From: Muribaculaceae bacterium
GTDB taxonomy: Bacteria > Bacteroidota > Bacteroidia > Bacteroidales > Muribaculaceae
Length of the DNA stretch: 40,923 bases
Direction: 5' to 3'
NCBI GenBank assembly: GCA_023662835.1
Contig: JAMPII010000019.1
Span: 1 to 40,923, forward strand
Part shown: positions 1-9,363 of the stretch, piece by piece
Layout of the letters: each line of letters begins with the position of its first letter
Numbering within the stretch: position 1 is the first letter of the stretch
Notes under the pieces: model-generated
The model's input: only the letters and a program-made list of their open reading frames with translations
What the model was told of the DNA's origin: nothing
Database searches by the model: none
Made by a program: the position numbers and the translations under genes

Positions 1-32
1 TGCGAAAGCGGGAGAGTAGGTAACCGCCTCCT
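1..32 (+). rRNA. rrf: 5S ribosomal RNA, 3' end only
   Basis: The first ~32 bases read GCGGGAGAGTAGG followed by a GCC-type end, the conserved 3' portion of bacterial 5S rRNA. The rest of the gene, and presumably 23S and 16S, lies to the left of the window. A terminator follows at once, as expected at the end of an rRNA operon. The exact 3' end is an estimate. Confidence 0.85.
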
Positions 33-36
33 TCAC

Positions 37-77
37 AGCGATTGCTGACGGACAAAACCGTAGCAATCGCTTTTTTT
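37..77 (+). terminator. Intrinsic terminator of the rRNA operon
   Basis: A 10-bp stem AGCGATTGCT (37-46) pairs with AGCAATCGCT (62-71); an inner ACGG/CCGT extends it past one bulged G. A run of T begins at 71. It directly follows the 5S 3' end. Confidence 0.9.
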
Positions 78-89
78 ATATAATTTTTA

Positions 90-121
90 TTTGCACTTTT
101 CAACTTTATCTTTTATCTTTG
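90..121 (+). promoter_or_regulatory. Bacteroidota promoter for the RNA at 128-388
   Basis: TTTG at 90-93 and TATCTTTG at 114-121 match the -33 and TAnnTTTG -7 elements, with 20 bases between them. Transcription would start near 128. It lies after the rRNA terminator and no protein gene starts within 350 bases, so it probably drives an independent RNA. Confidence 0.8.
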
Positions 122-127
122 TGTTAT

Positions 128-388
128 AAGATAAAGCGAATTTCTAAACGCTTTGCTTAAAGAACATTGAAAATTACCACATCAAAGTTGATTGGGAAAC
201 TCATCAAATTTATATGAAATACCGAGACAAGCTTAGCTGTCTAATGGCGGGCCCCACCCCCTTTTAGGGGTAGCTTTAGCTCAGGCGGATTACAAAGGAT
301 GGCGAGCGCTCAAATCCTGTCATTCGGAGTTTCATCGCATCCTTTGGTGTGGCTCTTATAGGAGGGCTTATCTTAAAGGTAAGTCCTC
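128..388 (+). ncRNA. Candidate structured non-coding RNA downstream of 5S rRNA
   Basis: No convincing reading frame exists here, but the stretch is bounded by a consensus promoter and an intrinsic terminator. The predicted first bases AAGATAAAGC (128-137) pair with GCTTATCTT (366-374) past one bulged A, closing the molecule. Inside, CCACATCAAAG (177-187) pairs with CTTTGGTGTGG (342-352) over 11 bp with one G-U. Smaller hairpins include TTGAT/ATCAA near 188-207, AGACA/TGTCT near 225-241, a C-rich/G-rich hairpin with a TTTT-type loop near 257-270, and GGATG (297-301) with CATCC (338-342). A closed rod or multibranch RNA of 250-270 nt fits a 6S-like or Bacteroidales-1-type RNA, but I cannot assign the family from sequence alone. 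It lacks recognisable tmRNA, RNase P or SRP RNA signatures. Confidence 0.6.
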
Positions 389-396
389 TTTTTTAT
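362..396 (+). terminator. Intrinsic terminator of the candidate RNA
   Basis: GAGGGCTTA (362-370) pairs with TAAGTCCTC (380-388) with one G-U pair and is followed by six T (389-394). Part of the 5' arm is also the 3' strand of the RNA's closing stem, so the two pairings exclude each other. Confidence 0.8.
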
Positions 397-426
397 TTTT
401 ATGCTATGTTGGATGGCGGTTGTTTA

Positions 427-457
427 TTGGCGGTAATCATGTTTTTTTGTAATTTTG
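427..457 (+). promoter_or_regulatory. Promoter of the ABC-F gene
   Basis: TTG at 427-429, 20 bases, then TAATTTTG at 450-457, a full -7 match. The start would be near 464, about 24 bases before the ATG at 488. Confidence 0.75.
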
Positions 458-472
458 TATGACTATAATTGA

Positions 473-2101
<1,629 letters not shown>

Positions 2102-2112
2102 TTTTAAAAGAT

Positions 2113-2400
2113 ATGGTGAAGCATATTGTAATATTCAAACTGGGCGGAGATGATGCATTAGAAGTTGCTGAGAGCTTTAAAAAAGCATTATTAAATTTGC
2201 CTGATGTCATCCCGTGCTTGAAAAGTATAGAAGTTGGAATTAACGCTAATCCGTCCGAAACGTGGACACTGGTTCTGACAGCTGTTCTCGAAACAATGGC
2301 TGATGTAGACGTATATGCCAAGCATCCGTCTCATGTTGCAGCGGCTGGCCTTATAGCCAAGAATAAATTGGAGCGAGCTTGTGTCGACTACGAATTCTAA
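2113..2400 (+). CDS. Dabb-domain (stress-responsive A/B barrel) protein
   Basis: This 95-aa protein has the ferredoxin-like dimeric alpha/beta-barrel pattern: an opening MVKHIVIFKL strand, a helix, a central strand with EVGINANPSETW, and the final YAKHPSHVA segment typical of Dabb proteins. The family is widespread and mostly of unknown function; a few plant and fungal members act on polyketides. It follows the ABC-F gene by 11 bases and is probably cotranscribed with it. The position hints at a stress-linked role, but that is inference. Confidence 0.8.
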   Translation: MVKHIVIFKLGGDDALEVAESFKKALLNLPDVIPCLKSIEVGINANPSETWTLVLTAVLETMADVDVYAKHPSHVAAAGLIAKNKLERACVDYEF

Positions 2401-2499
2401 ATTCACGGAAGGCAACTTTTGCCGGCATTTCAGCTACGAGTGAAAACAAACCCTCAGTTTTGTTGTTTTAATTGTATCATATTAAATTCAACAATAATT

Positions 2500-2625
2500 A
2501 TGGAGAGGGATAACTATAAACACAAAAAAATTGGTCAGGCAACCGCCTGGCTTTGGATTGGAGTGAGCGTGCTGGTAATATTGCTCATTCTTTGGCTTAC
2601 AATTTTCGAGTATTGGAGTGTCTGA
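2500..2625 (+). CDS. Small single-pass membrane protein
   Basis: I prefer the ATG at 2500, giving 41 aa: a charged N-terminus (MERDNYKHKKIGQA) and one hydrophobic helix of about 22 residues, with a final W-S-V. An upstream ATG at 2419 would add 27 residues of low-complexity, cysteine-rich sequence and looks wrong. I recognise no family; small anchors of this kind are common in Bacteroidales and often unannotated. A strong inverted repeat follows 21 bases after the stop, consistent with the end of the ABC-F transcript. Confidence 0.5.
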   Translation: MERDNYKHKKIGQATAWLWIGVSVLVILLILWLTIFEYWSV

Positions 2626-2646
2626 CTTTATAGGAAGCATTCATCA

Positions 2647-2704
2647 AACAAACTCGGGAGTCTGGTCGGTGTGAACACGCCTTTACCAGACTCCCGAGTT
2701 TGTT
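2647..2704. terminator. Bidirectional terminator, perfect 20-bp inverted repeat
   Basis: The arms at 2647-2666 and 2685-2704 are perfectly complementary over 20 bp with an 18-base spacer. The core is GGGAGTCTGGT/ACCAGACTCCC. The outer A-rich AACAAACTC and U-rich GAGTTTGTT let it end transcripts from both sides. It sits between the + strand small-protein gene and the - strand PIG-L gene, which converge here. Confidence 0.75.
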
Positions 2705-2724
2705 ATAAGGTGCAATGTGCGTAT

Positions 2725-3915
2725 TTATGGTTGATAGCGGAAGAATGCTTCCATAGCCTCGTAGGATGCAAGGCCCAGCGATTCATAAAGAGCGGCTGTT
2801 GCACGATTGCGATCTTCGGCGCGTTGCCAGAAAAGACGTTCGTCGTTTCCAAGGAAGGGTGCCGACTCCATTTGGGATGAGTGTTTAAGTATAGCCATTC
2901 TTTTTTGGCGTAGTTCTTCCGGACTCATCGGAACGCACATTTCGATATCTTCGATTGCCCATTCGTCCCAAGCTCCTCGGTACATCCATATGCGACATTC
3001 GTCGAGCCATTTTTCGCCTTTTTGTTTAGCTTCGTCGATTGCTGCAAGCACGGCATCGGTGCATTTGCGGTGCGTTCCATGGGGGTCGCCCATGTCGGCG
3101 GCCACATAAATCTGATGAGGTTCAATTTTGCGAAGTAAATCGGATACGATATTGACGTCGACTTCTGTCATTGGTAGTTTCTCAATCTTTCCGCTTTCGT
3201 AAAATGGCAGGTCGAGGAAGAATACACGGTTGAGTGGAATTCCATTGTACGTACATGCTGTGCGGGCTTCACCGCGGCGAATCAATCCTTTTATAGCTAG
3301 AATGTCCTTTGTGTAGAGTTGGCCGGGCTGTTTTTCTTTAAGGAATTGTTTTACCTTACGATACATCGACGGAATCACTGACTCTGGTTGTAGGTCAGTT
3401 TCGTCGCCGAACAACTGGTTGAATCCGTTTATGAAGTGCATGAAGCGTGCCACTTCTTCGTCGCCTACAGCGATATTTCCAGAAGTTTGGTAGGCAATGT
3501 ACACTTCATGACCTTGTTTTACAAGACGGGCAATTGTGCCCCCCATAGATATAACGTCGTCGTCGGGGTGGGGCGAGAAAATGAGTATGCGTTTAGGATA
3601 TGGTAGTTCGCGTGCAGGACGGCTGAAATTGCCGGTTCCCGGTTTTCCGCCGGGCCAACCGGTTATTGTTCGCTGCAAAGCGTCGAACACCTTTATGTTC
3701 AGGTCGTAGGCTGAACCGTTGTACAAAGCCAGTTCTTCGAGCTCGGCATCTTTATAGTCGCGTGATGTGAGCTTCAAAATGGGCTTGTTGAGTTTGCGCG
3801 ATAGCCATATAACAGCCGAAAGTACCAGTTTATCGGTCCAGAGCGATTTGTCGTCGGGAAGAACCCCATCGAATTTTGGATAGAGTTTTATTTTGTCTGA
3901 AAGATGTAGATTCAT
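2725..3915 (-). CDS. PIG-L (LmbE-like) family deacetylase
   Basis: This 396-aa protein carries a PIG-L/LmbE zinc-dependent deacetylase domain from about residue 108: SPHPDDD (114-120) and a later DPHGTHRK supply the metal ligands. The family removes N-acetyl groups from GlcNAc-type substrates. The first ~107 residues (including WTDKLVLSAVIW and KPILKLT) are not part of the core fold. From memory, Bacteroides has a protein of about 660 aa in which a NagB-like domain is fused in front of this same linker and PIG-L domain; here the NagB-like part is absent. The gene starts 12 bases after the nagB stop, so the two are almost certainly cotranscribed. Amino-sugar catabolism is the likely context; the true substrate is unknown. 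Confidence 0.85.
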   Translation of the reverse strand: MNLHLSDKIKLYPKFDGVLPDDKSLWTDKLVLSAVIWLSRKLNKPILKLTSRDYKDAELEELALYNGSAYDLNIKVFDALQRTITGWPGGKPGTGNFSRPARELPYPKRILIFSPHPDDDVISMGGTIARLVKQGHEVYIAYQTSGNIAVGDEEVARFMHFINGFNQLFGDETDLQPESVIPSMYRKVKQFLKEKQPGQLYTKDILAIKGLIRRGEARTACTYNGIPLNRVFFLDLPFYESGKIEKLPMTEVDVNIVSDLLRKIEPHQIYVAADMGDPHGTHRKCTDAVLAAIDEAKQKGEKWLDECRIWMYRGAWDEWAIEDIEMCVPMSPEELRQKRMAILKHSSQMESAPFLGNDERLFWQRAEDRNRATAALYESLGLASYEAMEAFFRYQP

Positions 3916-3927
3916 TATGTTTGGGAA

Positions 3928-4707
3928 TTAGGGTTGTTCAATCTGTTTGAAGTAACGATAAGTGCCAACTTTTAGTTCGTCAGTAGCCGCTTCATCGCAA
4001 ACAATAGTGGCATTTTGGTGCATTTGTAGCGCGGAAATGGTCCATTGTTGTGTGACAGATCCCTCAACGGCGGCTTTCAAAGCGCGAGCCTTTGCATGGC
4101 CGTTACACATTATCATTACTTCCCGGGCATTCATGATTGTGCCTACGCCGACAGTTAATGCATATTGCGGAACTTGCTCGGGATCACCACCAAAAAATCG
4201 CGAGTTTGCTATGCGGGTGTCGCGGGTCAGAGTCTTTACGCGTGTGCGCGACGTAAGCGACGAAAACGGCTCGTTGAAAGCGATGTGACCGTCGACGCCA
4301 ATGCCCCCCAGAAAAAGGTCGATGCCTCCGTAGGAGCGTATTTTTTCCTCGTAGCGGGAGCATTCAGCTTCCAGATCGTCGGCATTGCCATCGAGTATAT
4401 TTATATTTTCAGGCGGGCAGTCGATTTTGCTGAAAAAATTGGTTTTCATGAACGAATGGTAACTTTCGGGGTGTGATTCAGGTAGCCCTACGTATTCGTC
4501 CATGTTGAATGTGACAACATTTTTGAATGATATCAGTCTCTCACTTACGGCATTGACCAACGCCGCGTACACACCCAAAGGGGTTGAACCTGTTGGTAAT
4601 CCCAGTACAAAAGGTTTTCCGGATGTGTGTCGGGTGATTTTATCAATCACATAATTGGCCACCCAGACCGACATGTCTTCGTAATCGTTCGTTATTATAA
4701 GTCTCAT
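3928..4707 (-). CDS. nagB: Glucosamine-6-phosphate deaminase NagB
   Basis: NagB converts glucosamine-6-phosphate to fructose-6-phosphate and ammonia in the cytoplasm, feeding amino sugars into glycolysis. The 259-aa sequence has the sugar-phosphate loop [11 protein letters not shown] (35-45), the motif MDEYVGL with D70 (equivalent to E. coli D72), and [12 protein letters not shown] holding D139, H141 and E146, matching the catalytic D141, H143 and E148. Length is close to the usual 260-270 aa; the C-terminal tail is somewhat short. It is the first gene of a two-gene operon with the PIG-L deacetylase and is divergent from uvrA. Confidence 0.95.
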   Translation of the reverse strand: MRLIITNDYEDMSVWVANYVIDKITRHTSGKPFVLGLPTGSTPLGVYAALVNAVSERLISFKNVVTFNMDEYVGLPESHPESYHSFMKTNFFSKIDCPPENINILDGNADDLEAECSRYEEKIRSYGGIDLFLGGIGVDGHIAFNEPFSSLTSRTRVKTLTRDTRIANSRFFGGDPEQVPQYALTVGVGTIMNAREVMIMCNGHAKARALKAAVEGSVTQQWTISALQMHQNATIVCDEAATDELKVGTYRYFKQIEQP

Positions 4708-4727
4708 ATATGCGATTAATCATTTTT

Positions 4728-4735
4728 CAAATATA
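4728..4735 (-). promoter_or_regulatory. Probable -7 element for nagB
   Basis: On the minus strand TATATTTG (4735 to 4728) matches TAnnTTTG about 20 bases before the nagB ATG. No clear -33 TTTG is visible at the right distance, so the promoter may be weak or need an activator. Confidence 0.45.
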
Positions 4736-4812
4736 TCAATTTTTATTTTAATCGGGAATAATTCGATAGTATAAATTATGTTTTATTATAAAAACGATGG
4801 CAACGCAGCTGA

Positions 4813-4842
4813 TTGGATTTTGCTACTAATTTAGTAACTTTA
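4813..4842 (+). promoter_or_regulatory. Promoter of uvrA
   Basis: TTG (4813-4815) and TAACTTTA (4835-4842) are 19 bases apart; the -7 box differs from consensus only at its last base. The start would be near 4850, giving a very short leader before the ATG at 4863. Confidence 0.6.
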
Positions 4843-4862
4843 CAGGTTCTAATCAGATTAAA

Positions 4863-7658
4863 ATGAATCAGGAAAATATATATATAAAAGGTGCCCGAGT
4901 CAATAACTTAAAAAATGTGGATGTAGAGGTGCCTCGCGGAAAGCTTGTTGTTATCACCGGCGTTAGTGGTTCCGGTAAATCGTCGTTGGCTTTTGATACG
5001 CTCTATGCCGAGGGACAGCGTCGATATGTTGAGAGTTTATCGGCTTATGCCCGTCAGTTTCTCGGAAAAATGGCAAAACCAGAGGTGGATTTTATTCGCG
5101 GTTTGCCGCCGGCAATAGCTATAGAACAAAAGGTGAACACGCGCAATCCTCGGTCAACAGTCGGAACATCAACTGAAATCTACGACTATTTGCGTATGCT
5201 GTTCGGACGAATAGGCCAAACATATTCGCCCGTTTCAGGACAGCAGGTGAAGAAACATACTGTCGAGGATGTGGTAGCTACAGTTGCAACCTACGCAGAA
5301 GGAACAAGACTCGCAATTGCAGCGCCGCTGTTGATTCCAAAAGGACGCGAAACTGCCAAACATATCGAGGTGCTGATGAAGGGTGGATATTCGAGGTTGG
5401 TCACCTCCGACGGGGATTTCATTGAAATGGAACATTTGCTTTCTTCAGGACAGGCAAATGATATAGATGTGGAACGTACATATCTGCTAATCGATCGTTT
5501 GTCGGCAAGCAAATCGCAGGATAGTATCAGTCGTCTGGCCGACTCATCGGAAACCGCGTTCTTTGAAGGTCACGATGAGATGATGCTTCTTGTATGGGAC
5601 AGTGGAACAGTACGCCAGCATTATTTTTCAAAGCGCTTCGAATCTGACGGTATCGTATTCCGTGAGCCAAACGACCTGATGTTCAATTTTAACAACCCGT
5701 ACGGTGCGTGCGAAAAGTGCGAAGGATTCGGTAAGGTGTTGGGTATTGATCCACAGCTGGTAGTGCCCGACCCGACATTATCGGTTTTCGAAGATGCTGT
5801 AAAATGCTGGCGAGGCGAAAAAATGAGTGAGTGGAAGCGAGCGTTGCAGCATATTGCGCCGGCTATTGGCTTTCCGATTCATAAACCGTACTGTGAATTG
5901 TCGAAACGCGAACTCGATTTGCTGTGGCACGGCACTGGGCCATTCTCAGGTATTGACGGATTTTTCAAGATGATCGACGAGAACCAGCATAAAATCCAGT
6001 ATCGTGTAATGCGTGCCCATTACAGGGGTAAAACAGTTTGTTCGGTATGTGGGGGCTCGCGGTTAAAACCCGATACGGATTATGTGCGTGTTGGTGATCG
6101 TGCGCTTTCACAGCTAGTGCGTATGCCTGTTGCCGACCTTAAAGTTTGGTTCGACAACCTGCGTTTGAATAAACAGCAGGAGCTTATAGCCTCGCGGCTT
6201 ATTACAGAAATACGCAACCGTCTGGAATTTCTTTGCGACGTAGGTCTAGGGTATCTGACTCTCGATCGTACGAGCAATACACTTTCGGGCGGAGAAAGCC
6301 AGCGAATAAATCTGGCAACATCGTTGGGCAGTTCGCTTATGGGGTCGCTCTATATTCTCGACGAGCCGAGTATTGGATTGCATTCTCGCGACACCGACCG
6401 GCTGGTAAAGGTTCTTAAACATTTACGCGATATAGGCAATACGGTGGTGATTGTTGAACACGACAGGGATATCATGCTTGCTGCCGACTATCTCATTGAT
6501 GTGGGCAAGGATGCGGGTAACAAAGGTGGCGATATCATCTGGAGTGGAGCTTTGGATAAACTACCGGTCAGTTCAGAATCGTATACAGTGCGCTATCTCA
6601 ATGGAGAAATGTCGATACCTGTGCCTAAGCATCGACGTAAGTGGCGCGATAATATAGAGGTACTGGGCGCTTCAGAGCATAACCTGAAAGGAATTGACGT
6701 GAAATTTCCGCTGGGTGTATTGACTGTGGTTACCGGCGTGAGTGGTTCAGGGAAATCGACTCTTGTACGCGACATCCTATACCGTGCCGTAGCGCGACAT
6801 TTCGATACGGCAACCGATGCCCCCGGCCGGCATAAAGCCATTCGCGGCGATTTGCATCGTATTACCGGCGTAGAATTTGTTGATCAGAACCCTATAGGAA
6901 AATCGTCACGTTCAAATCCAGCAACATACTTGAAAGCATATGACGAAATACGCCGTTTATTTGCCGAGCAGCAAGGATCGAAGCAAATGGGCTTTACCCC
7001 TGGTCACTTTTCGTTCAACACTGAAGGCGGACGTTGTGAGGAATGTAAAGGTGAGGGGACAATAACAATCGAGATGCAGTTCATGGCTGATATTGTGATA
7101 CCATGTGAGGCATGCCACGGACAACGGTTCAAACCGGAAATTCTCGAGATTAGATATCGTGGAAAAAACATCAACGATGTTCTCAATATGACCGTTGACG
7201 AAGCTATTGAGTTTTTCGGAAATGGCGATTCTTCTTTCAACGAAAGGAAAATAGTGAACCGTTTACTTCCTTTGCAGCAGGTCGGTCTGGGATATATTAA
7301 ACTAGGACAATCGTCGTCAACATTATCGGGCGGCGAAAACCAGCGCGTGAAGTTGGCATATTATATCGGACAGGAAAAACCTGCGCCTACACTATTCATA
7401 TTCGATGAGCCTACGACCGGTTTGCATCTGAACGATATAAATACTTTGATGAAATCACTAGACAGACTAATAGAACAAGGTCATACGGTTGTTATTATCG
7501 AACACAATCTGGATGTGATTAAATGTGCCGACCACGTGATTGATATAGGACCGGACGGGGGCGACAATGGAGGCAACCTGGTCGTGTGTGGCACTCCGGA
7601 GCAGGTGGCTACATGCCCTGAATCGCACACGGGTCGGTACCTTGCCGAGAAACTTTAA
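4863..7658 (+). CDS. uvrA: Excinuclease ABC subunit A
   Basis: UvrA is the damage-recognition ATPase of nucleotide excision repair and hands lesions to UvrB. At 931 aa it has the usual length. Both ABC modules are complete: GVSGSGKSS at 33-41 and GVSGSGKST near 625, signatures LSGGESQR and LSGGENQR, and Walker B boxes LDEPSIG and FDEPTTG. Zinc-module cysteine pairs are visible at about 281 (CEKCEGFG) with 393 (CSVCGG), and at 724 (CEECKGEG) with 748 (CEACHGQ). It is transcribed away from nagB; the ZIP transporter follows 60 bases downstream with no visible terminator between them. Confidence 0.98.
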   Translation: MNQENIYIKGARVNNLKNVDVEVPRGKLVVITGVSGSGKSSLAFDTLYAEGQRRYVESLSAYARQFLGKMAKPEVDFIRGLPPAIAIEQKVNTRNPRSTVGTSTEIYDYLRMLFGRIGQTYSPVSGQQVKKHTVEDVVATVATYAEGTRLAIAAPLLIPKGRETAKHIEVLMKGGYSRLVTSDGDFIEMEHLLSSGQANDIDVERTYLLIDRLSASKSQDSISRLADSSETAFFEGHDEMMLLVWDSGTVRQHYFSKRFESDGIVFREPNDLMFNFNNPYGACEKCEGFGKVLGIDPQLVVPDPTLSVFEDAVKCWRGEKMSEWKRALQHIAPAIGFPIHKPYCELSKRELDLLWHGTGPFSGIDGFFKMIDENQHKIQYRVMRAHYRGKTVCSVCGGSRLKPDTDYVRVGDRALSQLVRMPVADLKVWFDNLRLNKQQELIASRLITEIRNRLEFLCDVGLGYLTLDRTSNTLSGGESQRINLATSLGSSLMGSLYILDEPSIGLHSRDTDRLVKVLKHLRDIGNTVVIVEHDRDIMLAADYLIDVGKDAGNKGGDIIWSGALDKLPVSSESYTVRYLNGEMSIPVPKHRRKWRDNIEVLGASEHNLKGIDVKFPLGVLTVVTGVSGSGKSTLVRDILYRAVARHFDTATDAPGRHKAIRGDLHRITGVEFVDQNPIGKSSRSNPATYLKAYDEIRRLFAEQQGSKQMGFTPGHFSFNTEGGRCEECKGEGTITIEMQFMADIVIPCEACHGQRFKPEILEIRYRGKNINDVLNMTVDEAIEFFGNGDSSFNERKIVNRLLPLQQVGLGYIKLGQSSSTLSGGENQRVKLAYYIGQEKPAPTLFIFDEPTTGLHLNDINTLMKSLDRLIEQGHTVVIIEHNLDVIKCADHVIDIGPDGGDNGGNLVVCGTPEQVATCPESHTGRYLAEKL

Positions 7659-7718
7659 ATATGAACTCCTAGTAGAATATTTCTGTTATATAAGAAAATT
7701 TAACACCTTATTAATGGT

Positions 7719-8477
7719 ATGCATCAGGTGCTAGTCAGTGCTCTCGGTCTAGGAGTAGCCTCGTTGTTGGGTTCGGCAATCGGGATGTTGGTTAAAAACA
7801 TTTCGCATAAGCTTAACGACGTTTTTTTGGGTTTTTGTGCGGGTATGATGCTAGCCGCTGCGGTTGTGTGTCTTATTATGCCGTCGATAACGATGGTGGA
7901 TATTTCGGGTTGGTGGCAGGTGCTTATCGGCGTAGTTGCCGGGGTGGCGCTAATCGGAGCCCTCGATTATGTAACGCCTCACCTTCATCGGCTTACGGGC
8001 ATCGACATGGAGAAGCATTCCAACAACAGTCACACAATAAACCGAGTATTGTTGTTCGTACTGGCTATAGCATTGCATAAGTTGCCCGAAGGTATGGCTA
8101 CCGGCATTGTGTTTGAGGGTCCGGATCAAAACAACGCTATAGCAGTATCATTAACAATCGCTTTACAGAATATTCCAGAGGGAATGGTGGTTGTGACACC
8201 GCTGATAATGATTGGTATGGGATATTTACGGACATCACTGGTGGCTTTGCTCGTTGCTGCTATTGAAGTTGCAGGCGTATACCTAGGGTACGCCCTGGGT
8301 GGATTGTCGACAGTGATGCTCCCATTTCTGTTGGCTATGGCAGGAGGTGCGATGCTTTATGTCATATCCGATGAGATGATTCCCGAAACGCATTCCCATG
8401 GTTACGAAAAATTTGCCACATATGCTTTGATTGCCGGAGTAATGGCAATGCTCTTCATTGATGAAATCACCGCTTAA
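7719..8477 (+). CDS. ZIP family divalent metal transporter
   Basis: A 252-aa inner-membrane protein with about eight hydrophobic segments and the ZIP signature in its metal-binding helices, HKLPEGMATG and QNIPEGMVV, where His, Glu and Asn line the pore. ZIP proteins of the ZupT/GufA type import Zn2+, Fe2+ or Mn2+. The loop between TM3 and TM4 is short with a few His (near HLHR and EKHSNNSH). The ATG at 7714 is out of frame; the start at 7719 gives the normal ZIP N-terminus. A strong hairpin overlaps the stop codon and ends the transcript. No metal-responsive operator could be recognised. Confidence 0.85.
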   Translation: MHQVLVSALGLGVASLLGSAIGMLVKNISHKLNDVFLGFCAGMMLAAAVVCLIMPSITMVDISGWWQVLIGVVAGVALIGALDYVTPHLHRLTGIDMEKHSNNSHTINRVLLFVLAIALHKLPEGMATGIVFEGPDQNNAIAVSLTIALQNIPEGMVVVTPLIMIGMGYLRTSLVALLVAAIEVAGVYLGYALGGLSTVMLPFLLAMAGGAMLYVISDEMIPETHSHGYEKFATYALIAGVMAMLFIDEITA

Positions 8478-8521
8478 CGCAGAAAAGATACTCCAACAAT
8501 GAAGTATCCTTTCTGCGTTTT
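8476..8521 (+). terminator. Terminator of the ZIP gene
   Basis: The arms 8476-8492 and 8503-8519 pair at 16 of 17 positions around a 10-base loop, followed by a short T run and CCCC. The stem begins within the ZIP stop codon. Confidence 0.85.
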
Positions 8522-8598
8522 CCCCTATAAAACATTCATTACATTGCGACCGGCTGAGGTCTGTAATCAATTCAACAATCATGGTACAAATTTAAAAG

Positions 8599-8833
8599 TA
8601 ACTTTACGCTTGTGAAATACCTAAAAATGGGGGAAAATTGGCCGGGCTTAATTCGAATTATATATAGGAATGGATTTTCATCGCTATATTTAGGTATTGT
8701 GCTACTTTGTAATGTGATAGTGTGACGACTAGAAACAGAAGTATCCCGATTGGAGATTTAAACAGCATCAACTTAAAACCAAATGAGGAAAAAGTTGTTA
8801 TAGTAATATAATCAACTCTAAGCTACGTTAATT
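8599..8833 (+). promoter_or_regulatory. Structured leader region of the lipoprotein gene
   Basis: This gene-free stretch holds a -7-like TAACTTTA (8599-8606) without a clear -33 partner. AATACCTAAA (8616-8625) is perfectly repeated inverted as TTTAGGTATT (8689-8698). Nested inside are GAAAAT/ATTTTC and the palindrome AATTCGAATT. A six-codon ORF (8783-8803, Met-Arg-Lys-Lys-Leu-Leu-stop) lies before the gene. If transcription starts near 8613, the leader would be about 220 nt with a stem at its 5' end. Function unknown. Confidence 0.35.
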
Positions 8834-9298
8834 ATGAAAAAGCTATTATGTTTACTTTTGGCACTGCCAATGTTTTTGCTGTCGTGCAGCGATGATGACA
8901 AATTTCCTCAATTCGATGTGAATATTGTTTTTGGCCAGGGGGTAACCGTTGAAAATAATGTTATCACAGTTACACAGGGACAGCCTTTCACTATCGAATC
9001 GATTAGTCCTGAAAACGCTGATGTTAAGGAAATCGCTTTTGGCGCAGTAACTTATCAACTAGATTACGGTGTTGGCCTCACAACTAATTTGCAGCCTTTT
9101 GCAATGTCGTTCGACACATCTGCTATACCTGTTGGCCGTCATCTTTTCCAAATCACATTCCCTGTATTCGCAGTTGACTACAGTGTGATGCGGGCAGTTA
9201 TCACATATGAACTCGTTGTGCTTCCTGAAGATGAAAATCCCGACACAACTCCTACTGGAGGTTCTAGTGTTGTAACGCCCAAAGTATCTGCAAGCTAA
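8834..9298 (+). CDS. Small lipoprotein, unknown function
   Basis: The 154-aa product starts with a lipoprotein signal peptide: MKKLL, a hydrophobic core and the lipobox LLSC with C18 as the lipidated residue. It is followed by S-D-D-D, the kind of acidic stretch that in Bacteroidota acts as a lipoprotein export signal to the cell surface. The mature part is about 135 aa of beta-rich sequence resembling an Ig-like or cadherin-like sandwich (alternating strands, e.g. TFPVFAVDY, AVITYELVVL) and ends in a Pro/Thr/Ser-rich tail. I recognise no enzyme motif. It stands alone between two terminators with its own long leader. Surface location is inferred from the motif; function is unknown. Confidence 0.75.
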   Translation: MKKLLCLLLALPMFLLSCSDDDKFPQFDVNIVFGQGVTVENNVITVTQGQPFTIESISPENADVKEIAFGAVTYQLDYGVGLTTNLQPFAMSFDTSAIPVGRHLFQITFPVFAVDYSVMRAVITYELVVLPEDENPDTTPTGGSSVVTPKVSAS

Positions 9299-9314
9299 AC
9301 ATTATCTAGTTCAA

Positions 9315-9360
9315 TAAAATAAAAACGATGTGCCGATTGCGGCACATCGTTTTTATTTTA
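9315..9360. terminator. Bidirectional terminator between lipoprotein gene and dapA
   Basis: A perfect 21-bp inverted repeat (9315-9335 with 9340-9360) with a 4-base loop ATTG. The core ACGATGTGCCG/CGGCACATCGT is flanked by A-rich and T-rich ends, so it works in both directions. It ends both the lipoprotein gene and dapA, whose stop codon is 3 bases away. Confidence 0.92.
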
Positions 9361-9363
9361 TGT

